Of a stretch of DNA of 64,000 nucleotides, positions 7,992 through 17,116 are shown one piece after another. The stretch is taken from assembly GCF_007747995.1 (NCBI RefSeq), contig NZ_CP036276.1:5137001-5201000 (forward strand). The letters are read 5' to 3'. The stretch comes from Symmachiella dynata (lineage in GTDB: Bacteria; Planctomycetota; Planctomycetia; Planctomycetales; Planctomycetaceae). Below the pieces are notes generated by a model, which was not told the DNA's origin, searched no databases, and saw only the letters and a program-made list of their open reading frames with translations. Each line of letters opens with the position of its first letter. Within the stretch, counting starts at the first letter, position 1. The position numbers were made by a program, and so were the translations under genes.

Positions 7992-9770
7992 ATGCACATC
8001 ACACCAGAAGAGCAACCGCTCGCTCCGCAGCCGGGTTTTGCCCATCGGGGAAAATTCACGACATCATTCTCAAGCGCGCTCCAACGACTGCGACAACCGT
8101 TTGCCTTGTCTGGCATTTTGGCCTGCACGTTGCTGCTTGTGAGTAGCAGCATCGGTCTTGCCGCTGAGCCACTGCCCGCGCGCACCGCATTGGACGATTA
8201 CGTTGAAAAGCCCGATGACAGTTTCAGTTGGAAAGTCGTCGAACATGACAAGACCAAAGGCATGCAGACCTTTGTGCTCGACATGGTCTCACAAAACTGG
8301 CGAACAAAAGCCGATGTCGATCGTACCGAATGGCAACATTGGGTCACGGTCGCCGTACCGGATGAAATCAAATCCAACGTCGGCTTCATGTGGATCGGCG
8401 GCGGACGCAATGGCGGGGATCCTCCCAAAGGGCCTTCGGAGCGCGTCATCCAAATCGCCAAGGCAACACAAACCGTCGTCGCCGAAGTACATATGATCCC
8501 CAACCAGACTCTCGTCTTTCACAAAGATGGCAAACGCCGCGTTGAAGACGACCTGATCGCCTACACTTGGGTGAAATTCCTGGAAACCGGCGATGCCACT
8601 TGGCCAGCCCGCAATCCGATGGTCAAGAGCGTTGTCCGTGCGATGGATGCCGTCACCGAACTACTGGCTTCCGACGAAGGGGGCAAGCGGAAGGTCGATG
8701 AATACTTCGTTGCCGGCGGCTCCAAGCGAGGCTGGACAACTTGGTTGGTGGGAGCGGTCGACAAACGTGTCGTCGGTATCGCCCCGATCGTGATCGACAT
8801 TTTGAATCTCGAAAAGTCGATGAACCACCACTTTTCTTGCTACGGTTTCTTTTCACCGTCGGTCGGTGATTATGTCGCGCACAAACTGATGCGGATGGGT
8901 GATCACCCCCGCATTGCCGCCCTGCACGGGTTGGTCGACCCTTACAGTTACCGTCATCGTTTGACGATGCCCAAATACGTCATCAACGGAGCAGGAGACC
9001 AATACTTTCCTCCCGACTTGTCACGATATTACTTCGATGACCTGATCGGCGAGAAGTACCTACGGTACGTTCCCAACACGGACCATTCCCTGCGAGGCAC
9101 TGATGCTGTTGAAAGTTTGATTGCCTTCTATTTGACCGTTTTGGCCAAAGAGGAGGGGCCGAAGTTTTCCTGGAAGCAGACTGCTGAAAACACGATCGAA
9201 ATCAAAACCGTCGACAAACCAGAAAAAGTCCTCCTCTGGCAAGCGACCAACCCCAAAGGCCGTGACTTCCGCATCGAGAGTGTGGGACCGATTTACACCA
9301 GCACCGAACTCAAAGACCAGGGAGACGGAGTCTACGTCGCCCACGTGGAGACTCCCAAGGAAGGCTGGACGGCGTTCTTTGCCGAGTTGACCTACGACGT
9401 CGGCATGCCCGTACCACTGAAAGTCACCACGAACGTCGGCATCACGCCCGATACATTCCCATTCGCCGACAAAGATCAGACGTTGCCGACATCGCTGACG
9501 CTGAAATTCATCGCTCCCAATCAGCAAGCGATCGACACGATCAAAAAAGCAATGAGCTCCCCACAGATGAAAGCGGTCGGCGACGATCCGCGATTGAAGG
9601 TCGATGAAAAAACCGACAAAGGACTTGTCGTTACCTTCAATTGGGTTCCCAAGGGAGAATGGGACGACGGAGCTCGGTCCATCGCCGATTACCTGAAAAA
9701 CCTCGGCTGCGACGACTTCCAATACCAACTCGAATCCGGCCGGCCGTTTGGCGATAAAAAGTCTGAGTAA
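7992..9770 (+). CDS. PhoPQ-activated pathogenicity-related family protein (PqaA-like)
   Basis: A 592-residue exported protein. A short leader of about 35 residues precedes a hydrophobic export segment (residues 38-58). The body matches the PhoPQ_related family, an alpha/beta hydrolase-like fold named after Salmonella PqaA. Typical blocks are GFMWIGGGRNGG near 131, GGSKRGWTTW with the probable nucleophile S244, and the NGAGDQYFPPDLSRYYFDDL block near 331. Biochemical activity of the family is not well defined; an acyl or peptide hydrolase role is inferred from the fold. It ends 25 bases before a strong terminator. The two-component pair 3 kb upstream is RstAB-like, a system that PhoPQ feeds in enterobacteria; whether that matters here is unknown. 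Confidence 0.85.
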   Translation: MHITPEEQPLAPQPGFAHRGKFTTSFSSALQRLRQPFALSGILACTLLLVSSSIGLAAEPLPARTALDDYVEKPDDSFSWKVVEHDKTKGMQTFVLDMVSQNWRTKADVDRTEWQHWVTVAVPDEIKSNVGFMWIGGGRNGGDPPKGPSERVIQIAKATQTVVAEVHMIPNQTLVFHKDGKRRVEDDLIAYTWVKFLETGDATWPARNPMVKSVVRAMDAVTELLASDEGGKRKVDEYFVAGGSKRGWTTWLVGAVDKRVVGIAPIVIDILNLEKSMNHHFSCYGFFSPSVGDYVAHKLMRMGDHPRIAALHGLVDPYSYRHRLTMPKYVINGAGDQYFPPDLSRYYFDDLIGEKYLRYVPNTDHSLRGTDAVESLIAFYLTVLAKEEGPKFSWKQTAENTIEIKTVDKPEKVLLWQATNPKGRDFRIESVGPIYTSTELKDQGDGVYVAHVETPKEGWTAFFAELTYDVGMPVPLKVTTNVGITPDTFPFADKDQTLPTSLTLKFIAPNQQAIDTIKKAMSSPQMKAVGDDPRLKVDEKTDKGLVVTFNWVPKGEWDDGARSIADYLKNLGCDDFQYQLESGRPFGDKKSE

Positions 9771-9794
9771 TAAACTGTATAGCCAAATGACACG

Positions 9795-9826
9795 GGCCCC
9801 CAAATTCCGGTTTGGGGGCCTTTTTT
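9795..9826 (+). terminator. Rho-independent terminator
   Basis: A 10-base perfect stem, GGCCCCCAAA (9795-9804) with TTTGGGGGCC (9811-9820), a 6-base loop TTCCGG and six T residues (9821-9826). It ends the PqaA-like gene. Confidence 0.9.
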
Positions 9827-9983
9827 CATGGTATATGTAAGATCGCCCTCAAGACGCAGATACTCCTGGCAACTGAATGCTTGATTCCGCCACCGGTTTA
9901 ACTCGGAATTTGTTGAATCGTGCGTATTTCTTTCATAGGATAAGACAAATCGGGCCCCATCCTGGCGCTAAGGATACTCCCAT

Positions 9984-11423
9984 ATGGCTAGTGAACAGAA
10001 CCCACAATTCCAGACGCTTCGCCTTTGGTATTTCGGAGTCGTGGTTGTTTTGATAATTGCGGTACTTATCGTGGCACCGTGGGCAGCGGGTGTTCCACCT
10101 AGCGGCTACATTGCCGAAGCAGATTTACCTGATGGATCCATCCTCTCGCTACGTGCGGTGACTTACGGCAAGCACCATGAATTGCCCTTGGAGAGTTTGG
10201 ATAATTCGCTGTTGCCTTCATTCGGATTTAGAAAAACGCCCGATTCCTTACAGCGCGAGACCGGCGCGAATTCGATTGTTTTGTGGTTTTCTCGACGGAA
10301 CCGAGAAACGGGAGAAGCGATGGGGTTTGACTGGTGGCAACGCTGCTCAGCAGTGGATGTGAATGGATGGGTCGTCAAGGACTTCGTTCCCCACCAGGAA
10401 TTCTTTTCAGATAGATTCTGGGATGGTTCAAACTCAGGCGGCCAATGGGGAGGGGACCGTCCGCTCCAAAGCATTTCAACTGGCGAATATGATATTGTCG
10501 TTGCGAGCAGCATGTTGCCAAGTTTTCGCACAGCTGGGACGTCATTCACGCTACAAGTCCACAATACAACGGGAAAAGTTGTTGCGGAGTTTGAAGTTCC
10601 ATCCCCGGGAGTGGCGAAGAACTCCACTTGGGTTCCGAAAGCATTGCCTATCACGAAATCGACAGGCGATCTTTCAGTGTCACTCAAGGATTTGAAATTG
10701 GAACTTCCACATCAGCCGAAGGGATACGCACTGAATGCGTTTGCCGATGTTAGCATGCCGAGCGATGACCGATCTGCTCAATGGCGTTTAGAAAATGTGC
10801 ACCTGGAAGATGAGTTGGGAAACGTCAGCGACGTCTATGACTGTATCCTGTCACCATTGGAGCCCGCGTGGAAAGTGGTCGCACGATTGGCTCGCAGGGA
10901 AGACGCGCCGCCACTGCCGATTGAAACTTGGAATGCTGGCTCAATCCCCCTCCCAGCGGACGGTAAGGTGAAATCGCTACATTTATCTGGTTCCGTAGGT
11001 GGCGCTAGCATTGGCGTCGAATCGATCGGCGGCGCCGGCCAAGTGACCTATAAGGAACTGGGCGCCAATCTTGGTCGGCAAAGGCATTTTCACGATTCAG
11101 GAGTTTGGGTCAACGAGAAAAATGTTAGAATTGAAGTGGAGTTAGCTACTGATGGCAATCAACACCTGCGAACAATCAAATCTGATATACCCCATCTGGT
11201 GCTGAAACTGCCCCTACTCACACGGCTTCAGGAATTGCGAATTCTGGGTCTCGACAACTTGAATCAACAAATTCCGGGGAAAGTTACCGAGGAGGAAGGT
11301 AAGACGTACTGGTTTTTCGAACCCTCACCGGGATCTACGTCGATTGACGTGAAATTCATTATAACGAACAAACGCGAAGTCGAATTTATCGTCGCGCCGC
11401 CTGCAATCGCAAAGCCAAACTAG
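9984..11423 (+). CDS. Unknown protein with one N-terminal membrane anchor
   Basis: 479 residues starting at ATG 9984 behind AAGGAT. Residues 17-36 form one membrane helix (FGVVVVLIIAVLIVAPWAA). The remainder, about 440 residues, is mostly beta-rich and soluble and would lie outside the cytoplasm. No cysteine pair, haem motif or catalytic signature was recognised. By eye the base composition is less GC-rich than neighbouring genes, which may point to a later arrival. It sits alone between the terminator at 9795 and pheT on the other strand. I do not recognise a family; its length and clean frame make it a real gene. Confidence 0.7.
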   Translation: MASEQNPQFQTLRLWYFGVVVVLIIAVLIVAPWAAGVPPSGYIAEADLPDGSILSLRAVTYGKHHELPLESLDNSLLPSFGFRKTPDSLQRETGANSIVLWFSRRNRETGEAMGFDWWQRCSAVDVNGWVVKDFVPHQEFFSDRFWDGSNSGGQWGGDRPLQSISTGEYDIVVASSMLPSFRTAGTSFTLQVHNTTGKVVAEFEVPSPGVAKNSTWVPKALPITKSTGDLSVSLKDLKLELPHQPKGYALNAFADVSMPSDDRSAQWRLENVHLEDELGNVSDVYDCILSPLEPAWKVVARLARREDAPPLPIETWNAGSIPLPADGKVKSLHLSGSVGGASIGVESIGGAGQVTYKELGANLGRQRHFHDSGVWVNEKNVRIEVELATDGNQHLRTIKSDIPHLVLKLPLLTRLQELRILGLDNLNQQIPGKVTEEEGKTYWFFEPSPGSTSIDVKFIITNKREVEFIVAPPAIAKPN

Positions 11424-11478
11424 CGAATACGCTCGGCGATAATATCTCGAAGCGGCTTCTGGGCTGGCGACTATTCGC

Positions 11479-13500
11479 TTAGCCGCGCAGTTCCGCTCCC
11501 AATTGCTCCCGGCAAGCGGCGATGACTGCTTGTTGCGAGGCATCGACTTCTTCGGCGGTCAGCGTGCGGTCTGCTGCGCGGTAGCGGGCTGTGAGCAGGT
11601 AGCTCTTTTTCCCGGTCGGGATTTGCTTGCCGCGAAACTGGCTGTCGAATCGCAAATCTTCCAACAGCGGGCCGGCGGCCGCTTTGACGGTTTGTGCGAC
11701 CTGCTGCCAGGTCGTCGCATCGTCGAGAATGAAATTCAAGTCTCGGTCGCTGGATGGATATTGCGGCGTGGGGACGAATTGCGGGGTGAGGTCCGCTGTG
11801 CGGTCCAACATACCGAAATCCAACTCCGCCACCGTCACATCGTCGCGCAGATTCAACTTGTCTTTAATATCAGCGGCGATTTCTCCCAGCCAACCCCACA
11901 ACTGGCCGTTGAGCAAGACCTCACAGCCCCGCCCCGCAGCGAAACTTGGGAGCTCGCACGGACGAACTTCGACCAGCGATTGGTGATTCACCGCCTTGGC
12001 CAACAATTCGACGATCCCCTTCACATCGAAAAAGGAATCGCCGCTGACGAGTGACAGTCGTGTCGGCTCCCCACTTCGATCACCCGGAGATGCGGCGAGA
12101 TAGACGTTGGAGATTTCATACAACCGTGCATTGAACGTGCCCCGTTTTTCATTTTCGCGGCGCGATTGCAGCAAACTGGGAATCAGACTTTGTCGCAAGA
12201 TGTTTTCCCGTTTGCGCGACGAATGTTCCACGCGCAGCGGTTCGCCTTCCCCAGTCGGACGGAACAGCGCGAGTAAATCGTCGTCGACGAAAGTCATCGT
12301 GATCGACTCGAAATAACCGTTGCCGTTGAGCGCGTTGTGCACGCGGTCGGCGACATGGTCGAAGACCCGCTTGCTGCTGGCGGTCAGCGGCACGAGCACG
12401 TCTTCGGGAATCTGTTCATATCCATAAATGCGGGCAACCTCTTCAATTAGGTCGATTTCCCGTGTCAAATCACGCCGCCAGGAAGGCGGAACGAATCGAC
12501 AAGAGGCGGCGCTCGCTTCGCCCTGCAGTTCCAATCCCAGGTCGGTGAGAATGCGGACGACCTCGTTTGGTTCGACGTCGATTCCCAGGATTCGCGAAAT
12601 TTGCGAAAAACGCAATTCGACCGGGTCGCTGTTCGGCGTCCGCCCCGCACCGGTAACCACGGCTCCTTCCAGCAGTTCCCCACCGGCCAGTTCCAAAATC
12701 AATTCCGCACAGCGACGACTCGCCCAGTCCATGCCGTGAGGATCGACGCCGCGTTCGAAACGATACGACGAGTCGCTATGCAGATTCAGCACGCGGGCAG
12801 TATTGCGAATCGACAGCGGGCGAAAATCGGCGACCTCGATGAGTACATTGGTCGTTGCAGCGCTGATCTCGGTTTCCAGTCCGCCCATCACGCCGGCAAT
12901 CGCCACCGGTCGGTCGGCGTCGGCGATGATGCACATCTCCGGCTGCAGTTCATAATCGCGTTGATCGATCGCCGTCAGTTTTTCCCCCGGCTGCGCGCGG
13001 CGAACGACAATCCGGCCTTCGTGTAGCTTATCCATGTCGAATGTGTGCAGCGGTTGTCCGCACTCCATCAACACGTAGTTCGATATGTCAACAATGTTGT
13101 TGATCGGACGAATACCGAGTGTCTCCAACCGGCTCTTCAGCCAATCCGGACTCTCCGCCACTTTCACGCCCCGCACGACGCGGGCGATATATTGCGGGCA
13201 CAGGTCGTCACATTCGATCTCAACTGACGTCGCTTCGGCCGTTTTGGCCGCCGATTCACTCGGCTGGGCGTCGGGAATTGTGATTGGTTTGTCGTACAGC
13301 GCCGCAATTTCGCGAGCCACACCGAGATGCCCCAGACAATCGGGGCGATTGCTGGTGACTTCCAGGTCGATCCCCAAATCCTCGGGAAACGCCTCGGTCC
13401 CTTCGAGGTTCAAACCGGAAAGGGTCAACTTGTCGGTCAAATCATCGGCCGACATCTCGAGGGGGACGTATTCTTTTAACCAATTCCAACTGACGATCAT
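11479..13500 (-). CDS. pheT: Phenylalanyl-tRNA synthetase beta subunit, compact form
   Basis: 673 residues from ATG at 13500 (MIVSWNWLKEYVP); the frame extends 51 bases further upstream but only through tandem repeat DNA. It charges tRNA-Phe together with PheS. The N-terminal B1 segment runs directly into VTSNRPDCLGHLGVAREIAAL, so the inserted EMAP-like tRNA-binding OB domain found at about residues 40-150 of the 795-residue E. coli protein is missing. B3/B4 editing domain, B5 domain (RILGIDVEPNEVVRIL), the class II-like core and the C-terminal anticodon-binding FDX-ACB domain (PQYPSSDRDLNFIL onward) are all present. pheS is not next to it in this window. The heptamer repeats at 13504 lie directly before the start codon, and no clear ribosome site is visible. 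Confidence 0.96.
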   Translation of the reverse strand: MIVSWNWLKEYVPLEMSADDLTDKLTLSGLNLEGTEAFPEDLGIDLEVTSNRPDCLGHLGVAREIAALYDKPITIPDAQPSESAAKTAEATSVEIECDDLCPQYIARVVRGVKVAESPDWLKSRLETLGIRPINNIVDISNYVLMECGQPLHTFDMDKLHEGRIVVRRAQPGEKLTAIDQRDYELQPEMCIIADADRPVAIAGVMGGLETEISAATTNVLIEVADFRPLSIRNTARVLNLHSDSSYRFERGVDPHGMDWASRRCAELILELAGGELLEGAVVTGAGRTPNSDPVELRFSQISRILGIDVEPNEVVRILTDLGLELQGEASAASCRFVPPSWRRDLTREIDLIEEVARIYGYEQIPEDVLVPLTASSKRVFDHVADRVHNALNGNGYFESITMTFVDDDLLALFRPTGEGEPLRVEHSSRKRENILRQSLIPSLLQSRRENEKRGTFNARLYEISNVYLAASPGDRSGEPTRLSLVSGDSFFDVKGIVELLAKAVNHQSLVEVRPCELPSFAAGRGCEVLLNGQLWGWLGEIAADIKDKLNLRDDVTVAELDFGMLDRTADLTPQFVPTPQYPSSDRDLNFILDDATTWQQVAQTVKAAAGPLLEDLRFDSQFRGKQIPTGKKSYLLTARYRAADRTLTAEEVDASQQAVIAACREQLGAELRG

Positions 13501-13844
13501 AATGAGGCTTGAGGCTTGAGGCTTGAGGGGACAGGCTTGAGGGTTGGCCAATTTAAGTGGAGACGTACGTCGACAACGTACACGAATGAGCTACTTTATC
13601 GGGTCATCGGCCGCTGAACAATGGACTCGATTCAAGTCGTGTTGAGTAGGCTGGCTACGAATTTGGCCCCTGCGACTCTCTGAAATCGTCCTCAGCCATC
13701 CTACGATCAGTATCAAACCGAAGAATATCAATTGATCCCAGATCCTGTACAACTCTTGAAGATTTGACGAAAGTGTGTTAAGAGTCGGGATTCCATTGTT
13801 TTTCGATAGAACACAACAGAAGCTGGCGGAGGAGCGATTCGCGA
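13501..13844. other. Intergenic region between pheT and the small basic protein gene
   Basis: 344 bases between divergent genes. The pheT-proximal end holds the heptamer array. Further on only AT-richer, promoter-like DNA is seen (13740-13820), with no convincing -35/-10 pair and no gene. Confidence 0.5.
13504..13528. repeat. Heptamer tandem repeat (GAGGCTT) x3
   Basis: Three exact copies of GAGGCTT at 13504-13524 followed by GAGG, and another GGCTTGAGG a few bases on (13534-13542). The array begins four bases before the pheT start codon, so it would be part of the pheT leader. The same unit recurs at 56913. Confidence 0.85.
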
Positions 13845-13934
13845 ATGGGTACGAAGAAGACAGGCAAAGGTCGGCGGAAAATCGGGCGAAAAAAACGGCG
13901 TATGCGCAGCAAGATCCGTCACCGTAAAGGCTAA
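13845..13934 (+). CDS. 29-residue highly basic protein, ribosomal-protein-like
   Basis: ATG at 13845 to TAA at 13934, with a strong ribosome site GGAGGAG (13828-13834) ten bases upstream. The peptide starts MGTKKTGKGRRKIG and continues RKKRRMRSKIRHRKG; 18 of 29 residues are lysine, arginine or histidine and none is acidic. Such composition is typical of tiny ribosomal proteins. The run of alternating basic residues resembles the AURKAIP1/COX24 domain of mitochondrial mS38 and mycobacterial bS22, which bind the small-subunit rRNA, and planctomycetes carry comparable small basic proteins. Family assignment is inference. It lies alone, divergent from pheT. Confidence 0.65.
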   Translation: MGTKKTGKGRRKIGRKKRRMRSKIRHRKG

Positions 13935-14585
13935 TTCCGGCGGTACTTTGTTCTTTTGTGGGCAGAACCTGTCGGCGCCGCACCGGTGGCCCCGGCTCCT
14001 CGCTTTTTGACCTGCCGCGCAGCCTCCAACACGCTTGCATCGTTTGGAGGCTGCTGCACCGGTCCTTTGAGACCTGCGGGTCAGACAATCAGCATGTCGT
14101 GCGAAGATTCTTCGCGCCGACAAGGGGAACGTACGCCCCGAGGAGCACCCTTCAGCGTGTGCATGCGGCGGTGCATTGCCGTTGACGCGACAACCGGTCA
14201 CCCGTTTGCATCGCTGATTTTCAACAAATCCCACGCCCTGCCCCCCTGGGTGCCTCCCGCATCGGTTCGTCCGGCATGCAATGGATTTTCTCTAGAATCC
14301 AGGCAGCACGGCCGATCTCAGGCTGGAATCCGGTTGGTTTGATCTGGTAAACTGGAGAACGTGCCGATGACAATCGGCTTTCGCTAAGATCTGCCGCCTA
14401 TGGCTGTTGTGACGAGCGAAACACTCCGTCGCTGGGCAACTCAGCGGCATCGATCACACCAGATTTTTCCATCCATACCTAGCAATCTTCGCCCGCAGAA
14501 TCGTTTGATTCGACACAATCACCGAATGCGGCTGGAGATTATTGCCAGTATTTGCGGATGACATTCAATTGGGGAGCGTCAAGCC
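13935..14585 (+). other. 651-base intergenic region with strong hairpins
   Basis: No credible gene: open frames on both strands lack ribosome sites and family features. It contains an 11-base perfect stem, GCAGCCTCCAA (14019-14029) with TTGGAGGCTGC (14044-14054), followed by GGTC/GACC (14061-14074) and a second GACC/GGTC palindrome (14071-14082), and a hairpin GCCGAT/ATCGGC near 14363-14378. The first group could end the small basic protein transcript or belong to an unannotated RNA. Confidence 0.4.
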
Positions 14586-17039
14586 ATGCTGTGGACACCT
14601 AAGCCAGTTCAGTTGTCCGTTGTGATTGCCGGAGTTGTCTGCATCGCCCTTGCAGGTCCGCTCTCCGCCGCAGAACCAACCGCGCGCGAAAAGGCCGCGA
14701 CTCTCAAGCAGCAAGCGGATGCCGCCGCCGCCAAGGTCACTGCCGCCAAGAAAGCTGCTAGCAAAATCGCATCGCAGGAAAAGACGTTGGCCAAGGCTGC
14801 GGACGCTGCACGCGACGCCGCCTCGAAGGCTGCCGAAGCTGCTAAAAAAGCAGCCGACGCACTGATCACCGCGCAAGAAGCCTTAAAGAATGCACAGGCC
14901 GGAACAGTCGCCGCCCAAAAAGCCGCAAAGACGAAAAACCAGGAAGTGCAAACCGAACTGGCCAAACTTCAGCCACTGATCGATCAGGAAATCGTTGTCG
15001 AATTAACCGCCGTGGCCGCCGAAGCAGAAACGCGTCGCGCCGCAGCGGAAAAGGTCTTCCAAGCCTCCAACGAAAAACTAAAGGCTCTGCAAACCGCCTT
15101 GCAAGCCGCAAAGACAGTTGAGCGGAAAGCCAAGGCGGATCTTGCAGCCGCTGAAAAAGACTTGCCGACCAAAACCGAGGCTGCCAAGAAAGCCACCGAG
15201 GCCAAAACCGCTGCCGATGCCGCTGCCAAGGCAGCCGCCGACGCACTCAAAGTCGCCACTGATGCCAAAGCCGCCGCCGAGAAAGCCGCTCAAATGACCG
15301 CCGCAACGGCCAAGGCCACCGCCGGGACAGCGGCCAGCGCCGCCGCCGCAGCAGCAACGGCTCCTGAAAACAAAGAATTGGCTGAACTCAAAACGCTCAC
15401 AGAAAAAGTCGCCGCCAGCACCGCCGCCGCTGCCAAAGCGGATGCCGAAAAAATCACCGCCGCGACCGCTGCCCTCGCAGCAGCCGAAAAGAAAAATAAG
15501 GACGCTCAAACCGCTGCCGCAGCAGCAACAAAAGCCGCCACCGACGCCACGGCTGCCGTAACCGCCGTAACGGCCCAGATTGAGACACTCAAAACTACGG
15601 TCGCCAAAGCCGCTGAATCAGTCAAGAAAGCGGATGCGGACGCTCAACCGGTCAGAGACGAAACGGCCAAATTGCAGTTGGCGCTCAACACGATCACAAC
15701 CGAACACGTCAACAAGCTACAAGCCTCGCAACGGGCAATGGTCAAGACCGACCAGTTTGTGATGTTCTCGGAACAAGTCGCTCCCATCTTCGCCAAACGC
15801 TGCCTCGCCTGCCACAACGCGCGGACGGCCAAAGGTCGTTACAACATGGAATCGTTCGCCGGCATCATCAAAGGAGGAGAACAGGGAGATACGGTGCTTC
15901 CCCACGATGGCGAAAACTCCAACCTGTTCTTGCTGATCGAAGATGGTTCGATGCCCGAAGACAGCGACCCGCTGACTGATGAAGAAATCGCCATCGTCAA
16001 AAAATGGATCGACCTGGGCGCCGTGATCGATGCGGGCGTCAGCCCGGACGCTTCGCTGGCAACGATTATTCCCAAATTGCCACAACCCGCATCCCCCGAA
16101 TCGTATCGCGTGCCGATGCCGATTACGGCCCTGCGTTACAGCCCCGATGGAAAGACATTGGCCAGCGCCGGATATCATGAGGTGCTGCTATTCAATGCCG
16201 CCGACGGCAAACGGACAGCCCGCATCGGCAATCTGGCCGAACGCGTTTACGGAATCGACTTTGCCCCCGATGGAAAAACAATTGCCGTCGCTGCCGGCAC
16301 ACCCGCGCAGATGGGTGAAGTCAAATTGTTTGATGTCGCCACCGGAAAACTGCTACGCGATTTCGTCACATCGCAAGATTCTATCTACACCGTAAAACTC
16401 AGCCCCGACGGAACGCGTCTGGCCGTGGGTGGTGCCGACCGGGCGATTCGTGTCTTCGAAGTCGCCACTGGAAAACAACAGTTGATCATCGAGGACCATG
16501 CCGACTGGGTGATGGACCTCGCCTGGTCGCCTGACGGTGCTAAACTCGCCTCCGCCAGCCGGGACAAAACCTCCAAAGTCTTCGATGCCGTTAAAGGAGA
16601 CTCACTCGTCACCTTCTCGTCCCACGGAGAACCAGTCTTCGGCGTCGCTTTCAGCGGCGACAACAAGCAAGTTATCACCGCCGGCCGCGACAAAAAAATC
16701 CGTATCTGGAACCCCGAAAACGCCAAACAAATTCGAGAGATCGCTGGCTTCAGCAACGAGATCAATGAAATCGTCGTCACACCCGAAGGGAAAATCTTCA
16801 GCTGCGGCGCCGACAAACTAGGGCACGAGCATACCCTAGCCGACGGCAAGGCCGTTCACGAATTCAAAGGCCATAATGATTGGGTCTACACAATCACCTA
16901 CCACCCCGGCACCAAGCGAGTCGCCACCGGGAGCTACGACGGTGAAATCCGCGTTTGGAACGCCGAAGACGGCAAGAGCTTACTGAATTTCATCGCCGCC
17001 CCCGGCTACAAACCGCCCTCAGCCACCGCCGCAAAATAA
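14586..17039 (+). CDS. Secreted Ala/Lys coiled-coil, cytochrome c and WD40 protein
   Basis: 817 residues. A signal peptide (1-28, ending LSAAEP) is followed by an extreme Ala/Lys-rich coiled coil (about 30-385), then a planctomycete-type cytochrome c domain with C406-L-A-C409-H410 and a likely methionine ligand in GSMPEDSDPLTDEE (about 460). The C-terminal part (505-805) is a beta-propeller of WD40 repeats, with repeated LAWSPDGAKLASASRDKT-like and IRVWNAEDGK-like units. The domain order is typical for planctomycetes, where haem and propeller modules occur in exported proteins of unknown role. The long coiled coil could span the wide planctomycete periplasm or hold the protein in a fibre. The start is ATG at 14586 with a weak GGGGAG site. 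Confidence 0.88.
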   Translation: MLWTPKPVQLSVVIAGVVCIALAGPLSAAEPTAREKAATLKQQADAAAAKVTAAKKAASKIASQEKTLAKAADAARDAASKAAEAAKKAADALITAQEALKNAQAGTVAAQKAAKTKNQEVQTELAKLQPLIDQEIVVELTAVAAEAETRRAAAEKVFQASNEKLKALQTALQAAKTVERKAKADLAAAEKDLPTKTEAAKKATEAKTAADAAAKAAADALKVATDAKAAAEKAAQMTAATAKATAGTAASAAAAAATAPENKELAELKTLTEKVAASTAAAAKADAEKITAATAALAAAEKKNKDAQTAAAAATKAATDATAAVTAVTAQIETLKTTVAKAAESVKKADADAQPVRDETAKLQLALNTITTEHVNKLQASQRAMVKTDQFVMFSEQVAPIFAKRCLACHNARTAKGRYNMESFAGIIKGGEQGDTVLPHDGENSNLFLLIEDGSMPEDSDPLTDEEIAIVKKWIDLGAVIDAGVSPDASLATIIPKLPQPASPESYRVPMPITALRYSPDGKTLASAGYHEVLLFNAADGKRTARIGNLAERVYGIDFAPDGKTIAVAAGTPAQMGEVKLFDVATGKLLRDFVTSQDSIYTVKLSPDGTRLAVGGADRAIRVFEVATGKQQLIIEDHADWVMDLAWSPDGAKLASASRDKTSKVFDAVKGDSLVTFSSHGEPVFGVAFSGDNKQVITAGRDKKIRIWNPENAKQIREIAGFSNEINEIVVTPEGKIFSCGADKLGHEHTLADGKAVHEFKGHNDWVYTITYHPGTKRVATGSYDGEIRVWNAEDGKSLLNFIAAPGYKPPSATAAK

Positions 17040-17056
17040 TCATCACCACCGACAAC

Positions 17057-17095
17057 GTAGGGTGCGTCGCGACGCACCTTGCGATGTAGGACGAG
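17057..17095. repeat. REP-like palindromic repeat, copy 1 of 3
   Basis: Perfect 18-base palindrome GGTGCGTCGCGACGCACC (17061-17078) followed by TTGCGATGTAGGACGA. The same palindrome and tail recur at 49995-50029 and, with two changes in the left arm, at 60379-60411. All three are between genes. Confidence 0.85.
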
Positions 17096-17116
17096 AGATG
17101 AGCCTCTTCAAAAAAC

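Noticed and set aside
9060-9803. 247-residue minus-strand frame
   Set aside because: Antisense to the PqaA-like gene and running across its terminator.
13956-14342. 128-residue plus-strand frame in the gap after the tiny gene
   Set aside because: No ribosome site, no export or domain signal, and the DNA is hairpin-rich.
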